Source: Deltaproteobacteria bacterium
GTDB taxonomy: Bacteria > Desulfobacterota > DSM-4660 > Desulfatiglandales > HGW-15
Assembly: GCA_019308985.1 (NCBI GenBank)
Contig: JAFDHB010000107.1
Span: 1 to 11,902, forward strand
Length of the DNA stretch: 11,902 bases
Reading direction: 5' to 3'
Numbering within the stretch: position 1 is the stretch's first letter; every line of letters starts with the position of its first letter. Below are positions 1 to 5,947 of this stretch, in pieces. The position numbers were made by a program, and so were the translations under genes. The notes under the pieces are model-generated. The model was given only the letters and a program-made list of their open reading frames with translations, was not told the DNA's origin and did not search any database.

Positions 1-126
1 AACGCACGATGTTCTTCGACGGTTCCAGGCCTTTGATTCAATGCAGAAAATGCCCATTTAACGGGGCAGGGATGAAGCGCAACGCAGAAATTGGACTTTT
101 TACGAAGCCATCAAGGAGGAGCATAG
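1..126. other. Left-edge non-coding segment upstream of qrcD
   Basis: No complete gene is visible. A frame open from position 2 to a TAA at 59-61 could be the last 19 codons of a + strand gene (ending ...FDSMQKMPI), but I do not recognise it and it is too short to trust. Positions 71-114 are a partial MITE end (separate entry). The only clear signal is the Shine-Dalgarno sequence GGAGGA at 115-120, seven bases before the ATG at 127. Confidence 0.4.
71..114 (+). repeat. Solo right end of the MITE-like element
   Basis: These 44 bases are identical to 1514-1557, the right end of the complete element downstream of qrcD. They include its 21-base terminal repeat, which ends in ccatcaa. The matching left end is not present in bases 1-70, so this is a solo or truncated end, or the element was cut by a deletion. 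The copy ends immediately before the GGAGGA ribosome binding site of the next gene, so the 5' leader of that gene is made of element sequence. Confidence 0.85.
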
Positions 127-1359
127 ATGGATTCGGCATTAATACCGGAAGGAGTCAAGAGGTGTTCCGCCAAGACCTTCTTCTTGTGGACCCTTCCATG
201 GCTGGGGCTGCTGGCCTACGGGGGTGTATCCGCCTTTCTTTGTCTTTTCAAGGGGCTGAACCAGACCAACATGAGCAACATTTTCGCCTTTGCCCTGTGG
301 ATCGTCTTTGATCTGGCGGTGATCGCCCTGGGGGCAGGGGCCTTTTTCACCGGCTTCCTTACCTATATCATCGGCAAGAAGGAACTGAAAGATATCATCA
401 ACGCGGCCGTTATCATCGGATTTATCTGTTACTCAGGGGCCATTGCCATGTTGGGGATCGATATCGGACAGCCGGTGAGGGGATGGTTCATCTTTTGGCA
501 TGCCAACGTCCACTCCATGCTGACCGAGGTGTCTTTCTGTATCACTGTCTACCTGGGAGTTCTGGCAATTGAATACCTTCCCCTTATCCTGGAGAACAGA
601 AAGCTGGATCAGGTCCGGGACTTCCACCTCTTCAGCCATAACCTCCATCAAATAATGGCGGTCTTCGCGGCAACGGGCACATTCCTGTCTTTCTTCCATC
701 AGGGATCTCTGGGAGGCATGTTCGGTGTCATGTACGCGAGGCCCTTTGCCGAAAGGTGGGACCTGTACATATGGCCTACGACCTTTTTCCTTTTCATCCT
801 GTCCGCCATAGCTGCCGGACCATGCTTCACAATCCTGTGCACCAAGCTCACAGAAGCCCTTACCAGGAAGAAGCTCGTCCCTGACAGGGCCGTTCAGCTC
901 CTGGCAAAGATATCCGGGTGGCTTCTCGCCCTTTACATGGTTTTCAAGATCGCAGACACCCTGGTCTGGATGTATGATATTGCACCCAGGGCCGGACTCA
1001 AGTTCACAGACTTTTACAGGGAAGGGCCCTATGGGATCTGGCTTTTGGTGGCGGAAATCATCGTGTTCGGCATTGTACCGGCCGTCATCCTGCTCATTCC
1101 AAAGGCCAGGGAGAAGGGTACGTGGCTGATCATCGCCTGCCTGATGACCTGCACGGGGATAGTGCTGAATCGCTTTGCATTCATTGTTGTAACCCTTGCG
1201 ATTCCTGTAATGCCCTTTGCAAGGTTCTGGAGTTACCTTCCCACCTGGCAGGAGTGGGGCATCGGCTTTGCTGTGATAGGTTACGGGTTTCTCCTCTTTT
1301 CCCTCTCTTACAGGTATCTGCCGGTGTTCCCGAAGGAGAGGGAATTAAACCCGGTTTAA
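127..1359 (+). CDS. qrcD: QrcD-like NrfD/HybB-family membrane subunit
   Basis: Integral membrane protein of 410 aa with about ten predicted helices (roughly residues 18-40, 49-73, 85-105, 125-147, 164-186, 208-232, 250-272, 294-316, 322-344, 370-390). Proteins of the NrfD/PsrC/HybB family carry the quinone site of membrane oxidoreductase complexes and have no cofactor of their own. The region HANVHSMLTEV (125-135) and the stretch with H161, H164 and HQGSLGG (181-187) is typical of the HybB/QrcD branch. The length and the N-terminal MDSALIPEGV agree with my recollection of QrcD, the membrane subunit of menaquinone reductase in sulfate reducers. The start has SD GGAGGA seven bases upstream. The partners (QrcA multihaem cytochrome, QrcB, QrcC Fe-S protein) would have to lie left of the window. 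Another NrfD-type complex is the main alternative; family certain, subtype likely. Confidence 0.8.
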   Translation: MDSALIPEGVKRCSAKTFFLWTLPWLGLLAYGGVSAFLCLFKGLNQTNMSNIFAFALWIVFDLAVIALGAGAFFTGFLTYIIGKKELKDIINAAVIIGFICYSGAIAMLGIDIGQPVRGWFIFWHANVHSMLTEVSFCITVYLGVLAIEYLPLILENRKLDQVRDFHLFSHNLHQIMAVFAATGTFLSFFHQGSLGGMFGVMYARPFAERWDLYIWPTTFFLFILSAIAAGPCFTILCTKLTEALTRKKLVPDRAVQLLAKISGWLLALYMVFKIADTLVWMYDIAPRAGLKFTDFYREGPYGIWLLVAEIIVFGIVPAVILLIPKAREKGTWLIIACLMTCTGIVLNRFAFIVVTLAIPVMPFARFWSYLPTWQEWGIGFAVIGYGFLLFSLSYRYLPVFPKERELNPV

Positions 1360-1400
1360 TCAACCAGATTCAGTGGGCCAAGAACAATAATTTGCAATGC

Positions 1401-1557
1401 TTGATGAACTCGTAAAAAGTCAAGATTGAGATGGCAAAGTAAAAAGCTTCAAGTTCAAAGCGCGCGAATCTCGTGTGATGAGGCGTACTTAGCGTACGCC
1501 GCAATCACAACGAGATGAAGCGCAACGCAGAAATTGGACTTTTTACGAAGCCATCAA
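1401..1557. mobile_element. MITE-like element with terminal inverted repeats
   Basis: A non-coding 157-bp element. The left end 1403-1421 (gatgaactcgtaaaaagtc) matches the reverse complement of the right end 1537-1555 at 16 of 19 positions. The seven bases aatgctt occur at 1396-1402 and again at 1556-1562, which looks like a target-site duplication flanking the ends. The centre is a strong imperfect hairpin: ctcg 1470-1473 with cgag 1511-1514, tgtgat 1474-1479 with atcaca 1504-1509, and ggcgtac 1482-1488 with gtacgcc 1494-1500. It encodes no transposase, so it would need one supplied in trans. The transposase family cannot be told from the sequence. A 44-bp identical right end lies at 71-114. 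Confidence 0.75.
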
Positions 1558-1853
1558 TGCTTTGTCGATATCAAAGACGGACGCTGAAACCAATGGGGGC
1601 TCGGGGATCTCTTGGAAGAGCTGAACTTGGTTCAGAGGCACCCAACTCGCACAGCGTAAGGGTCTGGCGGTCGGATAGCCGCATCCATTATCCGCCGGAA
1701 GGAAATCCCGGCACAATGATGGGGTAACCGACCGCCTGGCCGGCACAGAGAAGGGCCTTTCACCGGATGCCCTTCAGCTCTGGAAAGAGATTGCTGAGGC
1801 CCCTAATCACTGAAGACGGCTAAGATGTCGGATTTATTTTGGGAGGATTGCTT
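1558..1853. other. GC-rich gene-free stretch, possibly structured or decayed
   Basis: No ORF with a credible start lies here. Frames on + and - are short and either run into the MITE or hit stops. A frame without a start codon, open from 1679 to the TGA at 1811-1813, gives a protein-like tail ending LQLWKEIAEAPNH; this could be a remnant of a lost gene. The middle (1666-1736) has nested inverted repeats, listed separately. The last part holds GGGAGG at 1841-1846, the ribosome binding site of the small membrane protein. Confidence 0.5.
1666..1736. other. Nested inverted repeats, possible structured RNA
   Basis: ggcggtcgg (1666-1674) pairs perfectly with ccgaccgcc (1728-1736). Inside lie two more perfect stems, cggata (1672-1677) with tatccg (1689-1694) and gccgg (1694-1698) with ccggc (1708-1712). 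The first of these overlaps the outer stem by three bases. On the + strand this is about 120 bases upstream of the small membrane protein. It matches no riboswitch class I can recognise, and GC-rich sequence can give such stems by chance. Confidence 0.3.
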
Positions 1854-2057
1854 ATGACACCACTATCCTTCGAATGGCAATGGAATATCGACTACTTTCT
1901 TTTCATGGGTTTCCTGTACCTGACCGTGGGAGTCGTAGGCTGTGGTATTCTATATGCGGTGCTCAAGACCTGGGTAGACCTGAGCAAGGGTCGAGAGGAA
2001 GGGGCGGAAGAAGCACCACCTGAGATTTCCTACCGTGCCAGGTACCGGGAATACTAG
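1854..2057 (+). CDS. Small single-span membrane protein
   Basis: A 67-aa protein of unknown function. After a short N-terminus rich in aromatic residues (FEWQWNIDYF) comes one hydrophobic helix of about 25 residues (roughly 15-38), then a charged tail (KGREEGAEEAPPE) ending YRARYREY. I chose the ATG at 1854 because GGGAGG lies seven bases upstream; a TTG at 1839 would add five residues but overlaps that site. It follows the qrcD-like gene on the same strand, and tiny one-helix subunits are common in respiratory membrane complexes, so an accessory role there is possible. The 494-bp gap with a MITE weakens that link. Its TAG overlaps the nadB stop on the other strand. I do not recognise a named family. 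Confidence 0.65.
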   Translation: MTPLSFEWQWNIDYFLFMGFLYLTVGVVGCGILYAVLKTWVDLSKGREEGAEEAPPEISYRARYREY

Positions 2058-3667
2058 AGCCAAATCACGGTATCCCGCTTCCAGTGTATGTCGTCCTGGG
2101 AGGGATAGTCCAGGTTGTAGTGCAGTCCCCGGCTCTCCTTTCTCAAGGAGGCACAAGTTATTATCAACTCGGCCACCATGGCCAGATTTCGAAGTTCCAG
2201 CAGGTCCCTTGTTACGATGAAATTCCAGTAATACTCCCTGATCTCCTCCTGAATTATCTTTACCCTGCTCATCGCCCTCGCAAGACGCTTGTTGGTCCTG
2301 ACAATCCCGACATAATTCCACATGAACCGCCTGATCTCATCCCAGTTGTGGGTAACAACCACCATCTCCTCGCTGTCCGTGGCACTGCCCGGGTCCCATT
2401 CCGGAGCGGTAGGTAAGGGCACATCGCTCTTATCTTTCAAGACCCTGACGGAGTCCTCCGCGGCGCGTCTTGCAAAGACCAAGGCCTCCAGGAGGGAGTT
2501 GCTGGCAAGGCGGTTTGCCCCATGTAATCCAGTACAGGCCACTTCCCCAATGGCATAGAGATTGTCTATAGTGGTCTTCCCGTCCTTGTCGGTCAACAGG
2601 CCCCCGCACATGTAATGGGCTGCCGGTACAACCGGGATTGGTTCCTTGGTAATATCTATCTGGTACTCCAGGCACGTCTTGTATATATGGGGAAATCTCT
2701 TCTTGATAAAGGATGCCGGCTTATGGCTTATGTCGAGATAGACGCACGGATCTCCGCTCTTCTTCAGTTCCAGATCAATTGATCTGGCAACAATGTCTCT
2801 GAAGGCAAGCTCCTTCATGGGATGATACTTTTCCATGAATCGGTTGCCTCTACGGTCCACCAGGATTCCGCCTTCTCCCCTCACGGCCTCCGAGATGAGA
2901 AAATTCTTTGCCTTTGGGTGATAGAGGCAAGTGGGATGAAACTGCACGAACTCCATGTTGGCGACCTTTACCCCGGCCCGGTATCCCATTGCCACGCCAT
3001 CGCCCGTGGCTATGTCCGGGTTGCTGGTATAAAGATATGCCTTCCCTGCACCACCTGTGGCGAGGACCGTAATCCGGGCCAGGAAAGTCACGACACGATT
3101 TTTCTCAGCGTCAAGCACGTAGGCCCCCCAGCAGGTCTCGCTGGTCTCCCTTGTGATAATGCCCTTTTTGATCATCTTGGACTTGGTAATGAGATCAATG
3201 GCCACGTGGTTTTCATAGATCGTTATGTTGGGGTTCTCTTCTACCCGCTCCAACAGGACCCGCTCCACCTCCCGACCGGTCCGATCCTTTGTATGGACTA
3301 TCCTCCTTCTTGTGTGACCCCCTTCAATGCCGAGATCAAGCTCCCCATTGTCTCCTTCTCTTTGGGAAAAACGCACGCCCATGGCCATCAGCTCCTTGAC
3401 CCTCTGAGGCCCTTCTCTAACGACCATCCTGACCATCTCTTCATTGCAGAGGCCGCAGCCCGAGCGAAGGGTGTCCTGGATATGTAACTCCAGGCTGTCT
3501 TCCGGATCAAAGACAGAGGCAATCCCCCCCTGGGCGTAGTTTGTGGACGTCTCCATCTTGTCCTTTTTCGTACAAATGGCCACGGTCCCGGAATCAGCGG
3601 CATGCAAGGCAAAGGTCAGTCCCGCAATGCCGGTGCCTATAACCAGATAGTCGGTTCTTATCTCCAT
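2054..3667 (-). CDS. nadB: L-aspartate oxidase
   Basis: FAD-dependent cytoplasmic enzyme that oxidises L-aspartate to iminoaspartate, the first step of de novo NAD synthesis; NadA then condenses it with dihydroxyacetone phosphate to quinolinate. The 537 aa compare well with 540 in E. coli. Visible: the FAD dinucleotide motif GTGIAG (11-16), STNYAQGGIA (41-50), EGGHTRRR (115-122), QFHPT with H244, R290 in LAFRDIVAR, HYMCGG with H351, and GANRLASNSLLE with R386. These active-site residues fall at the E. coli numbers, which separates the protein from succinate dehydrogenase flavoproteins. The helical C-terminal domain is complete. The start has AAGGAG five bases upstream. nadA and nadC are not adjacent. 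It is divergent from the HAD gene and convergent with the small membrane protein. Confidence 0.95.
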   Translation of the reverse strand: MEIRTDYLVIGTGIAGLTFALHAADSGTVAICTKKDKMETSTNYAQGGIASVFDPEDSLELHIQDTLRSGCGLCNEEMVRMVVREGPQRVKELMAMGVRFSQREGDNGELDLGIEGGHTRRRIVHTKDRTGREVERVLLERVEENPNITIYENHVAIDLITKSKMIKKGIITRETSETCWGAYVLDAEKNRVVTFLARITVLATGGAGKAYLYTSNPDIATGDGVAMGYRAGVKVANMEFVQFHPTCLYHPKAKNFLISEAVRGEGGILVDRRGNRFMEKYHPMKELAFRDIVARSIDLELKKSGDPCVYLDISHKPASFIKKRFPHIYKTCLEYQIDITKEPIPVVPAAHYMCGGLLTDKDGKTTIDNLYAIGEVACTGLHGANRLASNSLLEALVFARRAAEDSVRVLKDKSDVPLPTAPEWDPGSATDSEEMVVVTHNWDEIRRFMWNYVGIVRTNKRLARAMSRVKIIQEEIREYYWNFIVTRDLLELRNLAMVAELIITCASLRKESRGLHYNLDYPSQDDIHWKRDTVIWL

Positions 3668-3851
3668 GACTCCTTCCTACTCTTCTCTCCCATCTCTGAT
3701 CAGAGCCCTAGCAAGAATCAGCTTAGAGATTCCGCCCTTGTGCATCATCAACGCCACGCAAGCGGATAGAGGTATTCTGATGTAGTGTTTGACACCTCCA
3801 CTTCCCTGAGCTAGATTATTATCAGGTAGTGCAAGTGCCTTTCGGATATAT
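3668..3851. other. Divergent intergenic region between nadB and the HAD gene
   Basis: This 184-bp spacer separates two divergently transcribed genes. It holds a clear + strand promoter (next entry) and, at its left end, the nadB ribosome binding site. I found no convincing -35/-10 pair for nadB and no recognisable operator or riboswitch. Confidence 0.5.
3789..3817 (+). promoter_or_regulatory. Sigma70-type promoter of the HAD gene
   Basis: TTGACA at 3789-3794, a 17-bp spacer, and TAGATT at 3812-3817 (four of six matches to TATAAT). Transcription would start near 3824, leaving a leader of about 28 bases before the ATG at 3852. Orientation and distance fit the HAD gene. Confidence 0.55.
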
Positions 3852-4493
3852 ATGAAAAAGAATACCATGAATGCAAGAAAAAGAATAGGAGCAGTGATAT
3901 TCGATTGTGACGGGGTGATGTTTGAGTCGCGACAGGCCAACATAAATTTTTACAACCATCTTCGCCAGCATTTCGGCCTCCCTCCCCTCGCCGAATCGGA
4001 AGTTGATTACGTTCACATGCACACGGCAGAAGAGGCTGTTCGGTATATTTTCCGCGGCACTCCCTATGGGGATCAGGCCCTTGCCTACAAGGGGGAACTG
4101 GACTACACCCCCTTTATCAGGGACATGGTTCCGGAGCCGGGGCTCAGGCCCCTGCTTGAAACACTGAAGCCCCATCTGAAGCTTGCCGTGGCCACCAACA
4201 GGAGCAACACGATCGACAGGGTCCTGAAGGCATTCGGCCTCAAGGATTATTTCGACACCGTCATCTCCTCTCTGGATGTCCAGCGACCCAAGCCCCATCC
4301 AGAGTCCCTGTTGAAGATCCTTGAGATATTCCGACTCTCTCCGGATGAAACAATCTACGTGGGAGATTCGGTCATTGACGCGCAGACTGCCAGATCTGCG
4401 AGTGTCCCGTTCGTGGCCTACAAGAACAGGGCCCTGGATGCGGATTTTCACATAAGCGATTTAATGGAGATTAGAAACATTGTAGGAATATAA
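3852..4493 (+). CDS. HAD-superfamily phosphatase, phosphoglycolate phosphatase-like
   Basis: A 213-aa cytoplasmic hydrolase of the HAD IA type, expected to remove phosphate from a small metabolite using Mg2+. All four motifs are present: I, FDCDGVMFES with nucleophile D18 and acid/base D20; II, AVATNRS with T115; III, RPKPHPES with K147; IV, YVGDSVIDA with D172 and D176. Residues 27-95 form a helical cap typical of Gph-like proteins. The substrate cannot be told from sequence; phosphoglycolate phosphatase and pyrophosphatase PpaX are the nearest familiar names. The start is uncertain: neither the ATG at 3852 nor the one at 3867 has a good Shine-Dalgarno sequence. It is monocistronic behind its own promoter, and the repeat cassette begins a few bases after its stop. 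Confidence 0.85.
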   Translation: MKKNTMNARKRIGAVIFDCDGVMFESRQANINFYNHLRQHFGLPPLAESEVDYVHMHTAEEAVRYIFRGTPYGDQALAYKGELDYTPFIRDMVPEPGLRPLLETLKPHLKLAVATNRSNTIDRVLKAFGLKDYFDTVISSLDVQRPKPHPESLLKILEIFRLSPDETIYVGDSVIDAQTARSASVPFVAYKNRALDADFHISDLMEIRNIVGI

Positions 4494-4497
4494 AGAA

Positions 4498-4541
4498 AAA
4501 ATCCCAAATTACAAATCACAAACAAATCCCAATGACCAAAA
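4498..4541 (+). repeat. Left inverted-repeat arm of the four-helix-bundle cassette
   Basis: An A/C-rich arm containing repeated 'aaatccc' and 'acaaat' words. Its inner end ccaatgaccaaa (4529-4540) is the exact reverse complement of tttggtcattgg at 4901-4912, on the far side of the gene. The outer part is a degenerate reverse-complement relative of the 32-bp repeat on the right. The ATG of the enclosed gene (4532) lies inside this arm. Confidence 0.7.
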
Positions 4542-4900
4542 TTCCAAACAAGAAAGTATTGTATGATCTTGAAGAAAGGACCTTCCAATTCGCTAAGGCC
4601 GTTCGCCTTTTCGTTAAGTTACTACCAAAGACGGTTGCAAATGTGGAGGACGGCAAACAGTTGATAAGGGCTTCGGGTTCCGTGGGAGCCAACTACAGAG
4701 AAGCCAATGAATCACTTAGTAAGAAAGACTTTTTGATGAGAATGAAGATAGGGCGTAAAGAAGCGAAGGAAAGCGCATACTGGCTCAGGTTGATACACGA
4801 GACCAATAGTCTGAAGAACACTAATGAAGTCCAAAAATTGATACAAGAGGCAAATGAATTGGTAAAGATATTCTCATCTATATTGGAGAAATCCAAATAG
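4532..4900 (+). CDS. Four-helix-bundle protein, 23S rRNA intervening-sequence (S23) type
   Basis: A 122-aa, highly charged, all-helical protein of the S23/IVS family. Family members are encoded in intervening sequences of some bacterial 23S rRNA genes and, more often, as free-standing genes; they form homopentamers and their role is not established. Family signs are YDLEERTFQFAKAVR near the N-terminus, the central GSVGANYREANESLSKKDFLMRMKIGRKEAKESAYWL (as separate motifs SVGANYREA and RKEAKESAYWL), and a C-terminal helix ELVKIFSSIL. There is no Shine-Dalgarno sequence before the ATG, which lies in the inverted repeat. The stop is followed at once by the right arm. The gene is more AT-rich than its neighbours, consistent with insertion from elsewhere. 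Confidence 0.9.
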   Translation: MTKIPNKKVLYDLEERTFQFAKAVRLFVKLLPKTVANVEDGKQLIRASGSVGANYREANESLSKKDFLMRMKIGRKEAKESAYWLRLIHETNSLKNTNEVQKLIQEANELVKIFSSILEKSK

Positions 4901-4912
4901 TTTGGTCATTGG
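4901..4912 (+). repeat. Right inner inverted repeat of the cassette
   Basis: tttggtcattgg begins on the base after the stop codon of the four-helix-bundle gene. It is the perfect 12-bp reverse complement of 4529-4540, which covers the start codon. The 32-bp tandem repeat follows directly. Confidence 0.8.
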
Positions 4913-4914
4913 TA

Positions 4915-5105
4915 TTTGGGATTTGGTGCTTGGTATTTGGGATTTGTTTGGGATTTGGTGCTTGGTATTTGGGATTTGTTTGGGATTTGGTGCTTGGGGT
5001 TTGGGATTTGTTTGGGATTTGGTGCTTGGTATTTGGGATTTGTTTGGGATTTGGTGCTTGGTATTTGGGATTTGTTTGGGATTTGGTGCTTGGTATTTGG
5101 GATTT
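4915..5105. repeat. Tandem repeat, 32-bp unit, about six copies
   Basis: The word gtgcttgg recurs at 4926, 4958, 4990, 5022, 5054 and 5086, an exact 32-bp period. Copies are identical apart from two adjacent changes in the third (ggtttggg in place of tatttggg near 4998). Each unit is built from two smaller tttgggattt words. The array is T/G-rich on the + strand with no C except in gtgc. Because 32 is not a multiple of three and no stop occurs, all three + frames stay open and read Gly/Trp/Leu/Phe-rich nonsense. The array ends 10 bp before the TPR gene stop. Confidence 0.95.
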
Positions 5106-5115
5106 CTGTGCTCTC

Positions 5116-5907
5116 CTATTTTGCCCCGTATTTCAACTCCGCTACCAGCGCCCGGACCTCCCTCTTCTCGGGTATGTCAGGGGCTACATCCAGGAAACGT
5201 TCAAACACCTCCAGGGCCTCTTGTGGACGATTCAGCCTGTAGAGAAGTTTTCCCAGTCGGTAGAGGGCCGCGACGTTGGTGGATGAGTATTGGATAGCTT
5301 TTTTGTAGGCCTCTATCGCATCCTGTGGCCTGTGAACGGCCTCGTAGGCATAACCCAGGTTCAGGTAGGTAGGACTGAATTGTGGTGCCAGGCTGATTGC
5401 CTGTTGGTAGCTCTCAATGGCCTTGTCAAACTCGCCCTTGTTGTAGTAGACCAAACCCATATTCCTGTAAGCGAAATGGGGGGTCCTGTAAAGGACGTCC
5501 GAGGATGCCCTCTTGAAGCAATCCAGGGCCTTGTCCCATTGTCTCGTCAGTATGTAGACCGTCCCCAGATTGTTATAGGCCTCGGAATACCGGGGGCGTA
5601 AGGCAAGGGCCTTCTTGAAGTATTTTATGGAGAGATCGTACTTTCTAAGCCCCCTGTATACAAGGGCTATCTCATGCTTTATTTCCGCGTTTTCCGGGTC
5701 CAGTCGTTCTGCCTCCAGCAGGTGCTTGAGCCCGGAACGCAATTCTCCCTTTTGCACGTAGGAGATACCTAAATCCTGCAGTGCCCTGGCCCGTTCTTCC
5801 CTGAGCCCCCGGTCCGTGGCACAGCCTGAGATTGCCAGGCACGACAGGAGAATAATCAATAGGACCAGCCGAGATCGGGGCGACATCTTCTTCATTCCCT
5901 TATCCAT
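5116..5907 (-). CDS. TPR lipoprotein, type IV pilus assembly (PilF/PilW/Tgl-like)
   Basis: A 263-aa lipoprotein. The N-terminal signal sequence (about 12-28) ends in the lipobox ISGC, with C29 as the lipidated residue. It is followed by about six TPR units (roughly 38-73, 74-107, 108-142, 144-177, 178-211, 212-245), for example YNNLGTVYILTRQWDKALDCF. Proteins of this build (PilF in Pseudomonas, PilW in Neisseria, Tgl in Myxococcus) act as pilotins that assemble the PilQ secretin in the outer membrane. The location 40 bp behind pilQ on the same strand supports that role. Start choice is open: the ATG at 5907 has no good ribosome binding site, while the ATG at 5886 has AAGGGA nine bases upstream and still keeps the signal peptide. 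It appears to be the last gene of the operon. Confidence 0.85.
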   Translation of the reverse strand: MDKGMKKMSPRSRLVLLIILLSCLAISGCATDRGLREERARALQDLGISYVQKGELRSGLKHLLEAERLDPENAEIKHEIALVYRGLRKYDLSIKYFKKALALRPRYSEAYNNLGTVYILTRQWDKALDCFKRASSDVLYRTPHFAYRNMGLVYYNKGEFDKAIESYQQAISLAPQFSPTYLNLGYAYEAVHRPQDAIEAYKKAIQYSSTNVAALYRLGKLLYRLNRPQEALEVFERFLDVAPDIPEKREVRALVAELKYGAK

Positions 5908-5947
5908 GGGGCAGAAGGGTTCGTTTTACGGATGAGACCTGGAGTCA

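Noticed and set aside
1543..1746. 67-codon - strand ORF between qrcD and the small membrane gene
   Set aside because: It ends inside the MITE, has no ribosome binding site, and shows no known motif.
1558..1838. Known metabolite riboswitch (cobalamin, molybdenum cofactor or cyclic di-GMP)
   Set aside because: Some short words resemble these, but the conserved core elements I know for each class are not present in order.
2822..3487. 221-codon + strand ORF opposite nadB
   Set aside because: Antisense to nadB, whose active-site motifs are all intact; no recognisable protein features.
3822..4451. 209-codon - strand ORF opposite the HAD gene
   Set aside because: The + strand frame has all four HAD motifs and a promoter; the opposite frame has none.
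4915..5105. CRISPR array
   Set aside because: The 32-bp units follow each other without spacers and no cas gene is near; it is a plain tandem repeat.
4902..5297. Three overlapping + strand ORFs rich in Gly, Trp, Leu and Phe
   Set aside because: They exist because the 32-bp repeat has no stops in any frame and its length is not a multiple of three. They run on antisense into the TPR lipoprotein gene and have no ribosome binding site.
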